DNA of 64,000 bases. Source: Amorphochlora amoebiformis. Taxonomy: Eukaryota; Cercozoa; Chlorarachniophyceae. The notes below the pieces were generated by a model. The model was not told the origin of the DNA. It saw nothing but the letters and a program-made list of their open reading frames with translations, and searched no databases. Where the stretch lies: NCBI GenBank assembly GCA_054601695.1, contig BAAHQB010000036.1, positions 744,001-808,000 on the forward strand. Direction: 5' to 3'. A program made the position numbers and the translations under genes. The stretch's first letter is position 1; every line of letters begins with the position of its first letter. This document shows positions 1 through 53,901 of the stretch, one piece after another.

Positions 1-50
1 TTCGGGTGAATGTTTCATATGTATGGTTTTACAATACATGCACATATGAT

Positions 51-119
<69 letters not shown>

Positions 120-178
120 AGTTTTTACACACATATTACGTAACATGTATATTATTTTTACAAATTATGTTATACCAG

Positions 179-277
179 GGTCCACTCCCAGAGCCTACAG
201 AGAATGTCAACGTTTGGGCCGGGGCTCCATGGATGGATACCGGGAAGGTTTTTGCTCTCTCTCTCTCATTTTCTCGG

Positions 278-340
<63 letters not shown>

Positions 341-643
341 GTAGGTTATGATCCGATCGGTAACCTACTCTCGCCCGGAATTCCCAACTCAGTACATGAC
401 AATGGGAATGACTAATGAACCAGGTTCATCTCGATCTTCCTCGAATATCCCGTATTTGCAACTCTTTCTTCTCATCGCTCTGAATATGTGTTTCTTGGAA
501 TCATCAGAGAGCCGCCAGACTGGTGTGCTGAAACAAGTCACCTGGTCGACCTTCTATGGGCTCACTGACGTAGCTTCCAAGTGGGTGATTTTCTATGGTG
601 AAATTTGGGTTAAATACATATAAATCATGTTAATAAATGAATT

Positions 644-730
<87 letters not shown>

Positions 731-811
731 GTATATATATAAAATATATATATATATATGTTATATATATATACATATATATGTATATATATTATATATA
801 TATATATATAT

Positions 812-855
<44 letters not shown>

Positions 856-1228
856 ATGTGTGGTGTACATGGATGTGTGTGATTTTGGACGAAATTCAGG
901 ACGAATGGGGGAATAGCGTTTGCGTCGGGAAGTCTTGCTTCTTATTGCTCGAGTACGAAGCCAGGGATTGGAGAATACACAAAGATCCAAGGTGTGCAAA
1001 GATATTAATTACTACATATATTAGAAATGTAACATATTATTCTGTAGGCACCCACTGCTACACTAACATCAACAATGATCTCGCGGGAAACTCGAACTCC
1101 TGGATCCCGAATCCGGAAGCTTCAGAAGTCTATTTCATTGGAGTCCGATTCAAGGAGAAATCGATTATTTACGGCCTCCGCACGTCCCGTGGGGAGCTAA
1201 AGGACAGGTCCATTTTTTTCCCTCCATA

Positions 1229-1268
<40 letters not shown>

Positions 1269-1467
1269 CATATCAGGTCAGAAGATACGTTTACTGTTCA
1301 GGCGACTCTGAATGAGAAGGTGTTGAAGCAACCTATTCTATAGATCAACCCAAACACTCACCCGAACCCCACCTCATACCCAGGCGTCATTCGATACAGC
1401 TGACAACCAGTGGACAGATATTGGGTACACTGACATTTTATAGTAGATATATAGTATATAATATATA

Positions 1468-1507
<40 letters not shown>

Positions 1508-1634
1508 TCCTAGGTTCTTTAAGAGGACTCAAAGTAGCCCGACATTCTATGCATTTCCACGGCCTGTTTACGCTAAGGCCATTAAGATTATCCAAGCTAA
1601 CAAGGTAATTTACAAATAACATGTAAATGTATAT

Positions 1635-1685
<51 letters not shown>

Positions 1686-1939
1686 GTATATTACATATCT
1701 ATATGTACATATATATATATATATATAAATATATATATAATTTTTACGTATGTATAGGCCACAGCTACGGATGTTCTCTCTGTTTTCGGCAGGATCATTG
1801 TCAATGCCACCGTGCAACAGCCGACCCCGAAGGTGAAGTGTAAAAAACTTTCAATCAATCAATCAATCTCTCTCTGTCTGTATTCTCAAAAGATCTCCAA
1901 ATAAGAGATGAAGGCTTATCCATCAATTTCATTTGTATA

Positions 1940-1981
<42 letters not shown>

Positions 1982-2217
1982 AAATAATATATATATATAT
2001 ACAGATCAATGTAACTAAGATCCCTACGATGAAAAATTCAAGCACTCCAGTTACTCCCGTTGTCCCACTTTCTCCTGTTGTCCCACTTCCTCCTGTGAAG
2101 GAAGTCAACAACACAGTTGAAGTTAAGGTGGACAACAGGTCCAAGCCATGTACGCCTTGCAAGCGCTCGCGAGCTCAGCGAAAGGCGATGCTAAAGGCAA
2201 GCTACTTATATACATAC

Positions 2218-2304
<87 letters not shown>

Positions 2305-4114
2305 TTTTAATACTATTTGAGACATTACTACGTACAATTCCACAGGCGGTGAAGGCCAAGTTCGCCCGCGCTCTTGCTCTCCTTCACGCCGACCTCGACT
2401 CCCACAAACCTAACAAGACCATGTCACAGCCGAAGATGCCATCCCTATCCGATATACAGGCCATGAAAGCCAATTTCCACGCCATGATTACCGCTCTAGA
2501 ATCCGCATCTCAGCTTGAAGAGGTTCAGAAGCAAGTGAGCGACCAGATGGCTAAGACCCAAGCTCAAATCTCCGGGTCAGATACCGTGGCGAAAAAACCA
2601 AGCTGTCCGATGGCACGAACTCCGGTGGTCGAGAAGATGCTTGGAAAATTCGAGAGCATCGCAAAGATACTTGGTGGACTCGCCCCGTGCCCGAAATCTC
2701 TCGAGGGCAAGAGCGCTTCCAACGATGCACTATGCAAGATGAACCGGGTGTTGGACGTACTAAAGGGTTCAGGAAGCGGAACTGCCGGTTCGGATCAAGA
2801 TTGCGAGTGCGCCTCCCACGAACAGATTCATGGCTCCGTGACCGACTCGTCGGTGACATCTGGAGATTCCGGCAGCAGCGATGAAGGGATACCTCACGTG
2901 CCATGCGACCTCGCAGACCTGACGCCGGACGCTATCGCTGCCTTTCAAAATCTCAAATCTATCTTGGGCGCAGTGCCCGATCCCCCAAGCGACTACGTGC
3001 CGAAAATACATGGGAAAGATAGCCTGCCGCCATGCGGGCACATGGAACAAGACTACCGAGTCTCGACGACTTTGCCCAAGAGCACCCCGCTGCATCTACC
3101 CAGTAACGAGGCGAACAAGCGTCAGAGGTTCCTTTCGCGTAGTCGCGCGGCTCGGGTCATCCGAAAGTTCTCGAAGGTCCTCGGAAATCTCAAGCAACTC
3201 GCCGCGAAAGATCTTGACACTGCTGTCTGCGAAGGTCCAGGACTCTTCCAAGTGACCATGCGCTCGCCCTGCCAGGACTTGCAATTAGGGAATGAAGAGA
3301 GCGGACTGATTGGCCAGTCGGACCTTCGGTGTCTCGGCCAAAGCTTCGAGTCTACGGTGTCTACAATCAACGACGCCCAAGCCTTCCCGACGGCACTCAC
3401 TCCCCTAGTGGAGAGCGGTGCACTCACGCCCGAAGTCGAGACCGCTCGGGTAAGATTCTCCGCTGTTCGTGAGCTTCTGGATAGATATGAGAATGGCAAG
3501 GAGAGCGACAACGTCGTGTGCGGTCCGAATGTTGGTTGGATTCGGTGCAAACGTCCTGAGGTCACCAAGGCTCTTTGTGTATATCACGAGCTTCACAGGA
3601 CCCTTGGCAAGACGGAAGACAATGGAGAGATGGCGTTGATCGAGGTAAGATCCGTCAGATTGGAGGATGTTCTGGGTAGGGTCAAGGCTTTCGTTCACAC
3701 GTGCATTAATGGGCCGTGCCCAAAGTCTTCCAAGAAAGGCTCAGAGGCTTTGGAATCCGATCCAAAGCAGAAGCCAATCACATGGGACGACATACATTCC
3801 GTGAAGCGCAAGTTGCTTTATCTTCATGATTTACTCACTCCCGACTGCAAGAGCGGGAAGTTCGATCGGGACATTTCGGAGGCGCTTAACCTACTTCCTT
3901 CGGCAAGGGTATTGAGTTTTATTCTTGAATTCCAAATATCTCTCTATCGCATGTCTGAATGTTCCTTTCGTTTCAGGAGGCGGAAAACGCCAAATCCAAG
4001 TGTCAAGCATCGGCTGCGGTCGAAAAGGCTGACAAGGCGACCACCAAGATTATTGGTGATATCGGAAACCTATCGAAGAAGAAGAAGAAAGTACATATTG
4101 ATTTCCTATAAATA

Positions 4115-4155
<41 letters not shown>

Positions 4156-4896
4156 CACATATATATATATATATATACATGTATGTATGCATATGTATAC
4201 ATATATATGTATATATGTATATGTATGTATATATATATATATATATATATTGTAATATTTATATATAACACTTTAGACCATTAGACCATTATATAATGCA
4301 ACGTAATTATATTTAATGTATACTTAACATTAAAGGCTGCCCTCGACAAGGCTAGAAATCTCCTCCCCAAGGTACATAAATCAGGTACCCGCCTTTGTTA
4401 ATATATATATACACAATATTCACCAACCTAGGTCAAAGACCTAGTCTCTTCTGCCAGCGGTGCTGGAAGCTTGAAGGACAAATGCAACAAATGCAAGGCG
4501 AAGGCTCCCACATTTAACCCGGCGAAAGCAAAAGCAAAAGCTCAAGCGAAGCAGAAGCAATGCCTCTCGTGCGCGTTGGACAAGCTCCGGGCCAAGCTGA
4601 ATGTTGCCTGGGGACTCTTAAAGGTTCGGCGTTATAGATATGATATGATTAAACACACGATTTAGACTCTTTTGTTTATATTTGACCCAGGGTAAGGATG
4701 CTAAAACAGCTATTGCGGAAGCTTCCAAGAACGCTCCAGTGAAGGGTGAGGGAGAATCTTTGACGTCTAAGACTGAACAGGTTTCTATTTATATTAAATT
4801 TATTTGTATAAATTCAAAAAAACTTATATATGCATGTATGTGATATATATATATATATACATGTGTATATATATGTATATATATATATATATATTG

Positions 4897-4929
<33 letters not shown>

Positions 4930-5003
4930 AATTTGTCGTAGGTTCGCCTTGCATTTGATAAGATCGTTGAGGCGGTAAAGTCAAACCCAAAGCTGGTATA
5001 TTC

Positions 5004-5055
<52 letters not shown>

Positions 5056-5063
5056 TATATTTT

Positions 5064-5103
<40 letters not shown>

Positions 5104-5459
5104 ATATATAAGTGTGTGCGTGTGTGTGAGTGTGTGTGTGTGTATTTATATATATATATATATATATAAAGGTACTTATGCGTAAACTCATTTAAAAATA
5201 ATTACATACAATCCAGGCTCCTGGAAATGTTAAGACACGTGAAGGACGCGACCTGTTTGCTATCGGAGGTATATTCTCTTGATTAAAAGCCATACCTGTT
5301 TTTCTCTTCCGGTCACGTACAGCCTCTTTCAGCCTCCCTCTTCTCTCTCTCTTTCCCCGTTTCTGCAGGGTTTTGAAGAGGGTTAGATGTTGATTTTTGG
5401 TTGTGGGGGTAGGTTTGGAAGATATCGAAAGGGAGATTGGAAGTGTGGAGAAACAGGTC

Positions 5460-5521
<62 letters not shown>

Positions 5522-5599
5522 ACCAAATATATTATATATACAAAGGTTTCGGGCAAACAAGAAGATCCTGCGAGTATGAAGGCTTGTGGTAACTGATGC

Positions 5600-5652
<53 letters not shown>

Positions 5653-5798
5653 TAAATAAATACATATTTATATATTAAATATGTTATATATATATATATA
5701 TATATATATAACATGTGAATGTATATTCTAGGGACGTGTCCTCCATGTGCGAAAAAACAAAGTGCTCCGCCCGTCGATTCAGCTTGTCAGGTATGAAG

Positions 5799-5866
<68 letters not shown>

Positions 5867-6503
5867 CATGCACAGGCCAAAGAAAGATATAATGAAGCGA
5901 TCGAGATGATGAAGCAACCAGTTCTCGAGGGTATACATAAATATAAGTATTATTTATATACATATATATATATATAATATATATGCGTTACATTCATCAG
6001 ACTCAGTCCACAACCACCACTGCTCCCGCTGCAACCCCGTCACAACACCCCACGGAGACGGAAAAAGGTGATATCTGTGACAATCCTGCGTGACACACCA
6101 TACCAGTGTGTGACACCCCTGTGTGATCCACATGTGACATTGATGTGTTACATAGGGGATGCGATGGTAGGAGCGATACGTCCAGGGCTGAATCGATTCA
6201 GTTGCAATGTGTACTCAATAATCTCAATAAGAGGTTTGTAGTATATATATATATATATATATATAACATACTATATACGTACATGAAATTACTCGATTTT
6301 CTTTTTCGTTCACATAAATATTGTAACTATCAATTTTTGTCCGAGTAGCTAAATTTTTTTCCGTTTTTTTGTCTCTTGGGCCTGAAGGTATAATAAGATG
6401 CTTGATGGTCTGAAAGAGAGTCCATTCGAAAAACCAGCTGACAGCAAGGGAGGCTGTTCTCTCAAGGTTGGAAAATATAATTCATGCAAATATACGTAAT
6501 ATA

Positions 6504-6554
<51 letters not shown>

Positions 6555-6587
6555 GTTGGAAAAATATAATTCATGCAAATATACGTA

Positions 6588-6631
<44 letters not shown>

Positions 6632-6715
6632 GGTCGAAACAAAGGATCGAAAGGTTAATAGTTTAAGTCCGTGTGTAGTCAAGTCTCTTCAAAAAAAGGT
6701 ATTACATACAATATA

Positions 6716-6771
<56 letters not shown>

Positions 6772-7013
6772 GTTGCAAACCTTAAGAAACTCCTAGCTAC
6801 GTTACCTCCCGGGTGTAAGAGACGTGGAGAGACTCTGGTAATCCATCTACAAATGTTAGAATAAATATAGTTATTTACATTATTAATATATATATATATA
6901 TATGTATGTATATTGTATATATATATAACATATATACGTATAACAGAATGAAATGAAGGCACTATATGACAAGGCATCTATCCTCGCTGGTGCTCGTAAT
7001 AAGAAAACGGAGG

Positions 7014-7053
<40 letters not shown>

Positions 7054-7439
7054 ATATATACATATATATATATATATATATATCTAAGAATATATTGATA
7101 CACTTATGTCTTTTTTACATACATCAGATGTGCTCATGCACTGAGATCGAGTCAGGCCGTAGAGTCGTCGACCGAATTATGCGCAAATTTACCGATTTAA
7201 TTGGAATCCTTAAGACTTCTAAGCCCAACCCCACGTGTCGAGAGGGTGTCTTACCTGCTCTCAACAAAAAACGGTATGAATTCACAATTGTTAGGCTTGG
7301 GATACAACTACATTTATACAATAAAACATGTTAAAAATATATTAATATATACATGTATGTGTTTACGTGTACGTATATGTATACATTAATATATGTATAT
7401 ATTAATATATCTATATATTTTATATAAATTATATATATG

Positions 7440-7477
<38 letters not shown>

Positions 7478-7667
7478 TTAGGGTGCCGGGTTCCGAAGGT
7501 TCTGTGGATTCCGAGAGCTCTGTAGCTTCCGAGAGCTCTGTGGCTTCCGAGGACTCTGTGGCTTCCGAGAGCTCTGTGGATTATGAGAGCTCTGTGGATT
7601 CCCACGCTATAGATTCCAAGAAGAAAAAGTCCCCTAAACACCCGCGCATTCCGGTAGGATGATAATC

Positions 7668-7736
<69 letters not shown>

Positions 7737-7915
7737 GTATCTTACACAAGCACATACATAAATTTTCAACTAGACCGAACCTGTCGAAAAGCTCTCCGAT
7801 TACGCCCCAGTTGACCCCGACCTATTCCACCGGAACCTCCAGGATGACACTGGGTACAAGATATCTGTCTCATGAATACACATTATATTGTGTAGAATAT
7901 ATGTTCTTATCTATA

Positions 7916-7946
<31 letters not shown>

Positions 7947-8163
7947 TTCATAGGAGTGACGTAATAGATATGAGCAACAACAACCCTCTAATCACTGGGG
8001 TGGGAAGAAATATCCGAAGGGAAGGTGTTCTGGAAAAACTTCCTGTGCCAAATAGTCACCATCACCGTGGCCGAGAGAGAGACGTGAGAAGGGAGACAAA
8101 GTTATGGGTGGAGGAGGATGAGGTATGCGTGTGTGAATGTATGCAGTTCCGTGTCGATGTTAG

Positions 8164-8208
<45 letters not shown>

Positions 8209-8393
8209 CATATTTGAGTGTTTTTCATCTGTTTGCATGTTTACAGTTAATACCTAATCGTCTATGTTTCAAATATTGTTGTATGTTTTGTGCAGGGAGG
8301 GTATACCGAGCCTAGGGTACATGCAAAGCGTTCGGGAACCAAGGACATGACCGCTAATGAGGTAAAAATACCCATTAATTTTAATAAATACAT

Positions 8394-8440
<47 letters not shown>

Positions 8441-8495
8441 GGTTGTAGAAACCGATGAAAAGAAATGGACCCCTGGTGTTAAGGTACAAATTTAA

Positions 8496-8551
<56 letters not shown>

Positions 8552-8800
8552 CACATATGCATACATATATATATATATATATATATACATATGCTACGTG
8601 TCAGATGACCCCCAGCGGCCTCGGCACAAGCCCAAACGCCCCACCTCCGGGCCATACTCTTGACACTTGGCACTCAGTTCAAACCACAGCCGCTACCGAC
8701 CAGGTTAGCGCTAAGTATAAGCGAAATCGAATAGATTCTTGAACGGAGTTATAACTGATGATTGATCAAAGGCTTCCAAGCGATACTTTGTTGTCATTAG

Positions 8801-8879
<79 letters not shown>

Positions 8880-9569
8880 TATACATATATATATGACATA
8901 ATATAAAACAACTACACAGGATCTTCAGCCCATTGGAATGACGCCTCCGAAAGCGGACGACATCGCAATCATAACGCCAAATATGTTGCCAGCGGCTCCT
9001 ATCCACGTGGACGTAACTCACGTGATTCATGCGTCGGATCCGGACTACCATGAAATTGCTAAGGTGAAATTTTTATGTATTGGGGTTGATTGGAGGGGAT
9101 TCAGAGTTTGTAATTGTGTTAGTACGATTTTTGCTCGTGGGAATACAGATGTAAAACTTATATTAAAAAAATATATATATATATACATATATATTCAACC
9201 CAGATGCACGGACTGCACCCGCACGTAGAGGTTGTGGATGCTGCCCCTGCGGCCATCCATGTTGCAACTCCGATTGAACCTTCTCGCGGTAAATTATTAT
9301 CATATATTTACATAAATGTAAATACATATATATATATATATATATATATGTATAAATATATATACATATATATATGTATATATATACGTATAAATATATA
9401 TATAGTTAAATAGTTATATAGTTATATATATATATATACATATATATTGTAAAACTAGTCCATCGCATTGCTATACACCACCGGGACCCAGTGGAGGAGA
9501 TTTTAGAGAGGTGAGTCTCATATTCCCAGATTTTTCTGTCCTTCCGTGCAGTATATATGAATATCTACA

Positions 9570-9608
<39 letters not shown>

Positions 9609-9720
9609 ATATAATTACACTATTTATACACATAGGTATGGGGCTGACGAAGGATGGCTTGAGAGAGATCACAATAGACAAGCTGGTTTGTATATTATAT
9701 AACTAAGTACATATATATAC

Positions 9721-9751
<31 letters not shown>

Positions 9752-9765
9752 ATATACATATATAT

Positions 9766-9797
<32 letters not shown>

Positions 9798-9902
9798 TCA
9801 GGTGTCGACTTTGCCATAGCGAGTGATGAGGCGATGTCCATGGATGACACGGCTGAATTAGAGACGGAGCTGGATATGTTTCGCAATCAACACGATATTT
9901 AG
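179..9902 (+). CDS. Gene A: large discoidin-domain protein with Cys-containing helical array (5' end probably outside window)
   Basis: Exons: 179-247, 345-608, 900-993, 1048-1207, 1277-1319, 1384-1424, 1514-1604, 1758-1832, 2005-2196, 2346-3908, 3977-4090, 4336-4371, 4432-4623, 4691-4780, 4942-4995, 5217-5268, 5413-5456, 5546-5588, 5732-5790, 5876-5930, 6001-6067, 6156-6233, 6388-6466, 6633-6698, 6772-6837, 6947-7012, 7128-7273, 7482-7653, 7774-7853, 7954-8122, 8296-8361, 8442-8483, 8605-8703, 8920-9063, 9204-9288, 9459-9510, 9636-9685, 9802-9902. All phases agree and the sum is 4959 nt, 1652 codons plus TAG. The order is a short N-terminal part, an F5/8 type C-like domain (about residues 150-279), a long helical Cys-containing array (about 280-1300), Ser-Glu-rich repeats, and a charged tail. 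The exon 345-608 has a hydrophobic stretch ([15 protein letters not shown]), so it could instead hold the true start (ATGs at 348, 396, 402, 408) with a signal peptide or anchor. The exon 179-247 joins it in phase, which favours an upstream start. Function is unknown; a surface or secreted binding protein is inferred. Least certain: the 994-1047 intron and the first two exons. Confidence 0.8.
1048..1832 (+). other. F5/8 type C (discoidin-like) domain of gene A
   Basis: Exons 1048-1207, 1277-1319, 1384-1424, 1514-1604 and 1758-1832 together read as one discoidin-like fold. They give N-S-W-I-P-N-P-E, then YFIGVRF, an I-x-GLRT strand, [16 protein letters not shown], an [17 protein letters not shown] turn, AKAIKI, and a closing V-x-G-R-I. 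In the family these correspond to the first Trp loop, the QG(R) strand, the F-V-x-x-S-x-D-G-x-x-W segment, the F-x-G-N-x-D region and the A-R-x-I-R-I strand. The usual length is about 130-150 residues, as here. Such domains bind sugars or lipids on surfaces. The domain is recognised by pattern only; ligand residues cannot be assigned. Confidence 0.65.
2005..7273 (+). other. Helical, Cys-containing repeat region of gene A
   Basis: Exons from 2005 to 7273 encode roughly a thousand residues made of short amphipathic helices, often followed by a Pro and Cys: [155 protein letters not shown]. The shared pattern is a hydrophobic-x-x-hydrophobic helix ending in L-L/I-L, then P or C. One large exon (2346-3908) holds several units; the rest are mostly one unit per exon. 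This suggests unit-by-exon growth. No family was recognised. Confidence 0.6.
7482..7653 (+). repeat. Tandem Ser-Glu-Ser-Ser-Val coding repeat in gene A
   Basis: One exon encodes about six tandem units of S-E-S-S-V-A/D, each 18 nt. It then runs into a basic [12 protein letters not shown] stretch. The unit is acidic and Ser-rich and probably disordered. Confidence 0.85.
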
Positions 9903-10909
9903 ATAGTCTTAAACAGTTAGCCAGAACTAGATCTAGTAGATTGAGCCTGGTTCAATAAAATTAATGTTGTCAAGTGGATCAAAAGTTCACTCAAACCGTT
10001 CCAGAAAAGTCCGAATACGATGATGAGGCTAGTTATACTCGTAGGCTAAAGCAATATATTCTGGACTCATTGTTCAATATTTATAGCGTAGTAGGTAGTT
10101 AATTGCCCAAATGTAGAGCATATATCAGCTCTATCAAGAACCATGCACGATTTTTCTTACGCTTACGTAGAATACCATGTTCTAGGTATTCTAAAATCGC
10201 CTCCCGCAAGCGTAGCCAGTCCCGTGACGTGGATTTCCGAAGTACTAGTCTAGATCTGTATGTACGTACGAATAAATTAATTCATGCGACTCCCCCACAT
10301 TGATAGTACTCTAGCGAGTCTCTAGGTACTATAATATATATAACTAGTACGTATACCACATCGTGAAACATAGTAGAATCAGTGTACATGTGCGGTGTGC
10401 GCGCATACATCACGCCATGATGAAACTAGAATTGGTGGGGAATTGCGTACGCATTGTGCGTATGCACCATGGCCTTACCCTAACACTAACCCTAACCCTA
10501 ATCCTGCAATCCATATAAATTGTTACGTGCACGATGCATGTTAAACTATTGTTTTAATGCGTACGCACAATATCTAGAATATACGTACGTATATGTATAA
10601 TATCATAGTAGTACGTACATACGGGTCGGCATCGGATACGTGTTACCGGCCGGCGCGTATATCTAGTATATACGTACGTATACGCGTGCAGACTATTACA
10701 AAAGAGATGTAATATCTAGAATATGTGAGCTGAGCGAGAGTTTATTTCTAGTTTTATATTTATCTACTCTAGTACTCCGGCTGGAGTCTCTAGTACGTAG
10801 TATTAACCGCACGTCCGATACCAGTAGTTCTACAATCTAGTACATCTACTAGATCTAGTACAGTCTAGACAGTACATACGGGATATGATTAATATGTATA
10901 GTCTAGATA

Positions 10910-10955
<46 letters not shown>

Positions 10956-11574
10956 AAATCAAAGCAATAATCATATCTACATGCAGATATCATTAGTCAT
11001 CTAGAGTCATGCATGATTTACATTGATTTTTATCAAAGTGATAACTTAACTCTAGTAACTTAATCACTACAAAGCCTTGCGCGCTACTAGTGACTAGCTA
11101 GCTAGGGCTCTAATATCTAGAATCTAGCTAAAAGCTAGTGTGCACATCGTGCTAGTCGTAGGCATGACCAGATCTGGTGAAGAGGGTTCTAGGGTTCCTA
11201 AAACAGAACCAGGGAACACCAAACCCCCGATGAATTTTGTGCACCCACGGGACACGGGGGGGGGGGGGAGCATGTCCATCCCTTGAATTTGTAGCCTAGC
11301 TCTATTTTTATGTTCTTTATCCTTTGAATTCTTCGAGACGTAGAAATGGGAAGGAAAAAAATCCTAGATTTCTTTTTCATCTTTTTTTTTTTTTTTTACG
11401 GAAGGAAAAACGGCTCTGTTTCTTCCCCTTCCTTGCCCCTTGCCCCGAAGTATAGAGTATGGACGGACATATAGACGTTCGTTATCTCCTCCCTCCGCTC
11501 CACTCGCCCCGAAAAAAATTACATTTATAGATTTTCCTATATCTATATATATATATATATATATAAATACGTAG

Positions 11575-11606
<32 letters not shown>

Positions 11607-11822
11607 CACCTATCAATCTTGCCATCACCATAACTAACGCGCGACAAAATATTAATGAGAGAAAAAAAAATGAAGTAAATAGAGAGCAGTGTCGAAAACT
11701 CGAACAGGAGAAAGTCAAATGGCTTGATTTCTTTTTCCCGCTGCCAACGCCTGACATGTGTCTGACACGTGTCAGTGTCTGACAAGTGTCAGTGTCTGAC
11801 CCGTGTCAGTTTCTGACACGTG
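9903..11822. other. Convergent spacer between genes A and B, rich in CTAG
   Basis: About 1.9 kb between two 3' ends. It is mostly unique sequence with many CTAG, TCTAGA and ACTAGT words, one (TA)n run (about 10912-10953), a few CCCTAA units near 10476-10502, a G homopolymer near 11258-11269 and a T run near 11382-11397. No coding exon or RNA gene was recognised. The frame at 10103-10303 has no splice context or recognisable protein. Confidence 0.6.
9954..9959 (+). promoter_or_regulatory. Candidate polyadenylation signal AATAAA of gene A
   Basis: AATAAA lies about 52 nt after the gene A stop at 9902, inside unique sequence. Position fits a 3' end signal. Not proven. Confidence 0.5.

Positions 11823-11827
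<5 letters not shown>
11751..11827. repeat. Tandem palindromes of CTGACACGTGTCAG type at the 3' end of gene B
   Basis: Five imperfect copies of a CTGAC-A-CGTG-TCAG palindrome follow each other at 15-16 nt spacing. Each is self-complementary around CACGTG or a one-base variant. The array overlaps the gene B stop codon (11823-11825), so in the transcript it forms the start of the 3' UTR as consecutive small hairpins. It could also be a CACGTG-binding protein array in DNA. Confidence 0.8.
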
Positions 11828-23340
<11,513 letters not shown>

Positions 23341-24275
23341 CCCTTCGATTTCTATCAGACTCTAGGTCTAACCTAGGGACGGATTCGTGTGCTTCTAGCG
23401 CTGGTTCTCTCCTGAAGAGGGTGGAGAGGAGGGTGGAAGGGAAGGCTGATGGGCGTGAGCTGGCGACAAGTGAATCCTTTTCTGTAAAATTCTATCGATT
23501 GATGGTTTCAAAGTGAAAAAGTGTTAAGGGTTTTGTTTACCAGAAGCTTAAACCCACAAAGATCCTAGTGGACGAGCATTAAACTGAATGATAATATTAA
23601 TCATATGTTTCAAGCTTCACAAGATAATAATACCGATAACAACATGCGCCTTTTCTTCCTAACGAGGCACTCATACCCTCTAAACTTTCATTAAAGTTAT
23701 ACTAATAGAAAATTAAATTACTCATTTGAAAATGTTTAGTTTCAGGAGAACTCACTCGGCTTATCTTTCGCGCCCAAAGCCCCAAACTGGCTCAGCCAAT
23801 CATCGATCACAAGGCACGAGGAAAAGGCTCAATTCTTGAATATTCCCTTTGGGAACCAACCCCTTAGGTACCCCAATACTCATTTGCACATTTTGGCTGG
23901 AATCGTAGGCTTAGTGGGGAAAGGAATACGAGGAAAGTCTTTGGCTTGATCATGTCGAGCCATGACTTTGACAGTGTTTATGGTCTGAGGGGTGGGAAGG
24001 CCTGGGTGGATGGATTGGTGTGGGTTTGGAATAGAATTAGAGTCTCTTTTCACCTGAGAGAGGTCGAGAGATACTGTCCTGCAGCATGTGCTCCCTAATT
24101 ATTCATTTTTTTATTTTTCCGGAAGGGTTCGGATGGAGGGTTATTAATGGTTGGCTGGGATGTGGTGTGCGTATCTTGTCATGTCTCTCTTTATCGCACG
24201 ATATCACTCTCTTTGTAAATCTTGTCCGTTTTACGTTCTGTACGTGCATGTATGTATAAAAGATTTCCATGTATG

Positions 24276-24316
<41 letters not shown>

Positions 24317-24393
24317 TCAATGTATATATATATACACATATTTTTGTACATATTATGATACATAATACAATAACAATACCTTCAAAAATACAG
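23341..24393. other. Divergent spacer between genes B and C with a probable 5' UTR exon of gene B
   Basis: About 1 kb of mixed, non-TA sequence. On the minus strand a strong GTGAGT donor ends an exon at 23756, which could splice to the acceptor before 23361 (TAG). An in-frame TGA lies upstream in that exon, so the exon would be non-coding and the ATG at 23340 the first start. A (TA)n run at 24279-24312 lies just before gene C. Promoter elements were not identified. Confidence 0.45.
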
Positions 24394-33867
<9,474 letters not shown>

Positions 33868-35045
33868 AATGACACTTCGTACAGTTATCGTATATATATA
33901 CATATATATATATATATATAAGATTGTAGTTATTATGCACACACATCTAGACATACCTCTACTTTCTAGGCTTTCTAGCTTTATCTAGATCTACGGCTCA
34001 ATCTAGTCAAATGTGTAATGAACTTCAAACTAGTTCAATTCCTAATCAAAAAGATGTAATAACCGACTCGAACCGAATAAATTAGACTTTACTAGCTTAC
34101 CAATTACAGTTAACGCATATTACTAGATTAGTCTAACGGTCAATAACTAGTAGAAGCCCGGGATTCCTTGACTTCTCTAAATCTATCTACTCTAGCTCTA
34201 AGCTACTAGATCGAGATTATCTAGATTATCTAGATGTCTAGGCTGTGTCTAGTATGTCTGTCTCGCTAGCTACTAATACTAGTGTAATAGTACTAATGCT
34301 GGTAGTACTAGTAGTACCTGCTACTGACAAGTACCTCTAGTACCTAGAGTTCTACTGTACGCAGATATACTAGGTATACTAGACTGAGTATACCACCTAG
34401 ATTCTACTAGTCCAGTGACTCAGGGTTAGGGTTAGGGACCTAGGCAGCTAGGGTTAGCTAGGTTAGGGTTTAGGGTTAGGATTTGTAAGCTAGGTTAAGG
34501 TTAAGATTAACTAGATTAAGTTAGGTTGGGGGTTAGGGTTAGGCTGGGCAAGGGTTTTAAGTTTGACTAGTTTGATTCAAAGTACTAAATGACTGGACTC
34601 AGTTCTAGATTAGGGTTAGGTACGACTGGAGATATGACTAGTATGAGGAGTAAGTTTGATTCAAAGTAGATGACTTTAGAGTCTAGACTCAGTTGAATGA
34701 CTTGATATTTCTAGTGTTTTTCAATACCAGTTCACGACTTCCAACATCTGGAACATGTCTCTGGATGTGAAATTTCAACATATTTTGAGTACGGTTCTAC
34801 GGGGTTCAAATTCTTAATTACATAAGTTAATCTCAAGAGTACGGAATCATGTAAGGTCTAGAAGGTAGACAACTAGATTATTGCTAAACTCTAGAAAATT
34901 TAATTATCTAATATAGTTTATATATCCAGAATAACTCTTAGTAACTATCGCGTAAATTCTAGAAAATTTGCTCCGGAAGCCTCCTAAAAGTACCGTTGTA
35001 TACTAGTATATCTAGTATATACACGCTGCAACATAATGCTTGTTA
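33868..35045. other. Convergent spacer between genes C and D, rich in CTAG
   Basis: Unique sequence dense in CTAG, TACTAG and TCTAGA words with GGGTTA blocks at about 34425-34560 and 34600-34625. An AATAAA at 34076 may end gene C. No exon was recognised. It resembles the A/B convergent spacer in word use. Confidence 0.6.

Positions 35046-53901
<18,856 letters not shown>

Noticed and set aside
10-351. Many long frames of alternating Tyr-Ile (and Ile-Cys, Tyr-Met) across the window
   Set aside because: They are direct translations of (TA)n and TATG microsatellites. They occur on both strands and lie in introns of the resolved genes.
2148-4268. A single 706-residue frame starting at 2148
   Set aside because: Its ends run through (TA)n. 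Splice sites at 2196/2346 and 3908/3977 cut it, and the flanking exons then join in phase.
6001-6067. Thr/Pro-rich reading of a gene A exon
   Set aside because: The alternative frame does not fit the phase-1 end of the previous exon, and it makes the next exon lose its helical-unit pattern.
10103-10303. 66-residue frame in the A/B spacer
   Set aside because: No recognisable protein, no splice or polyadenylation context; base use is like the spacer around it.
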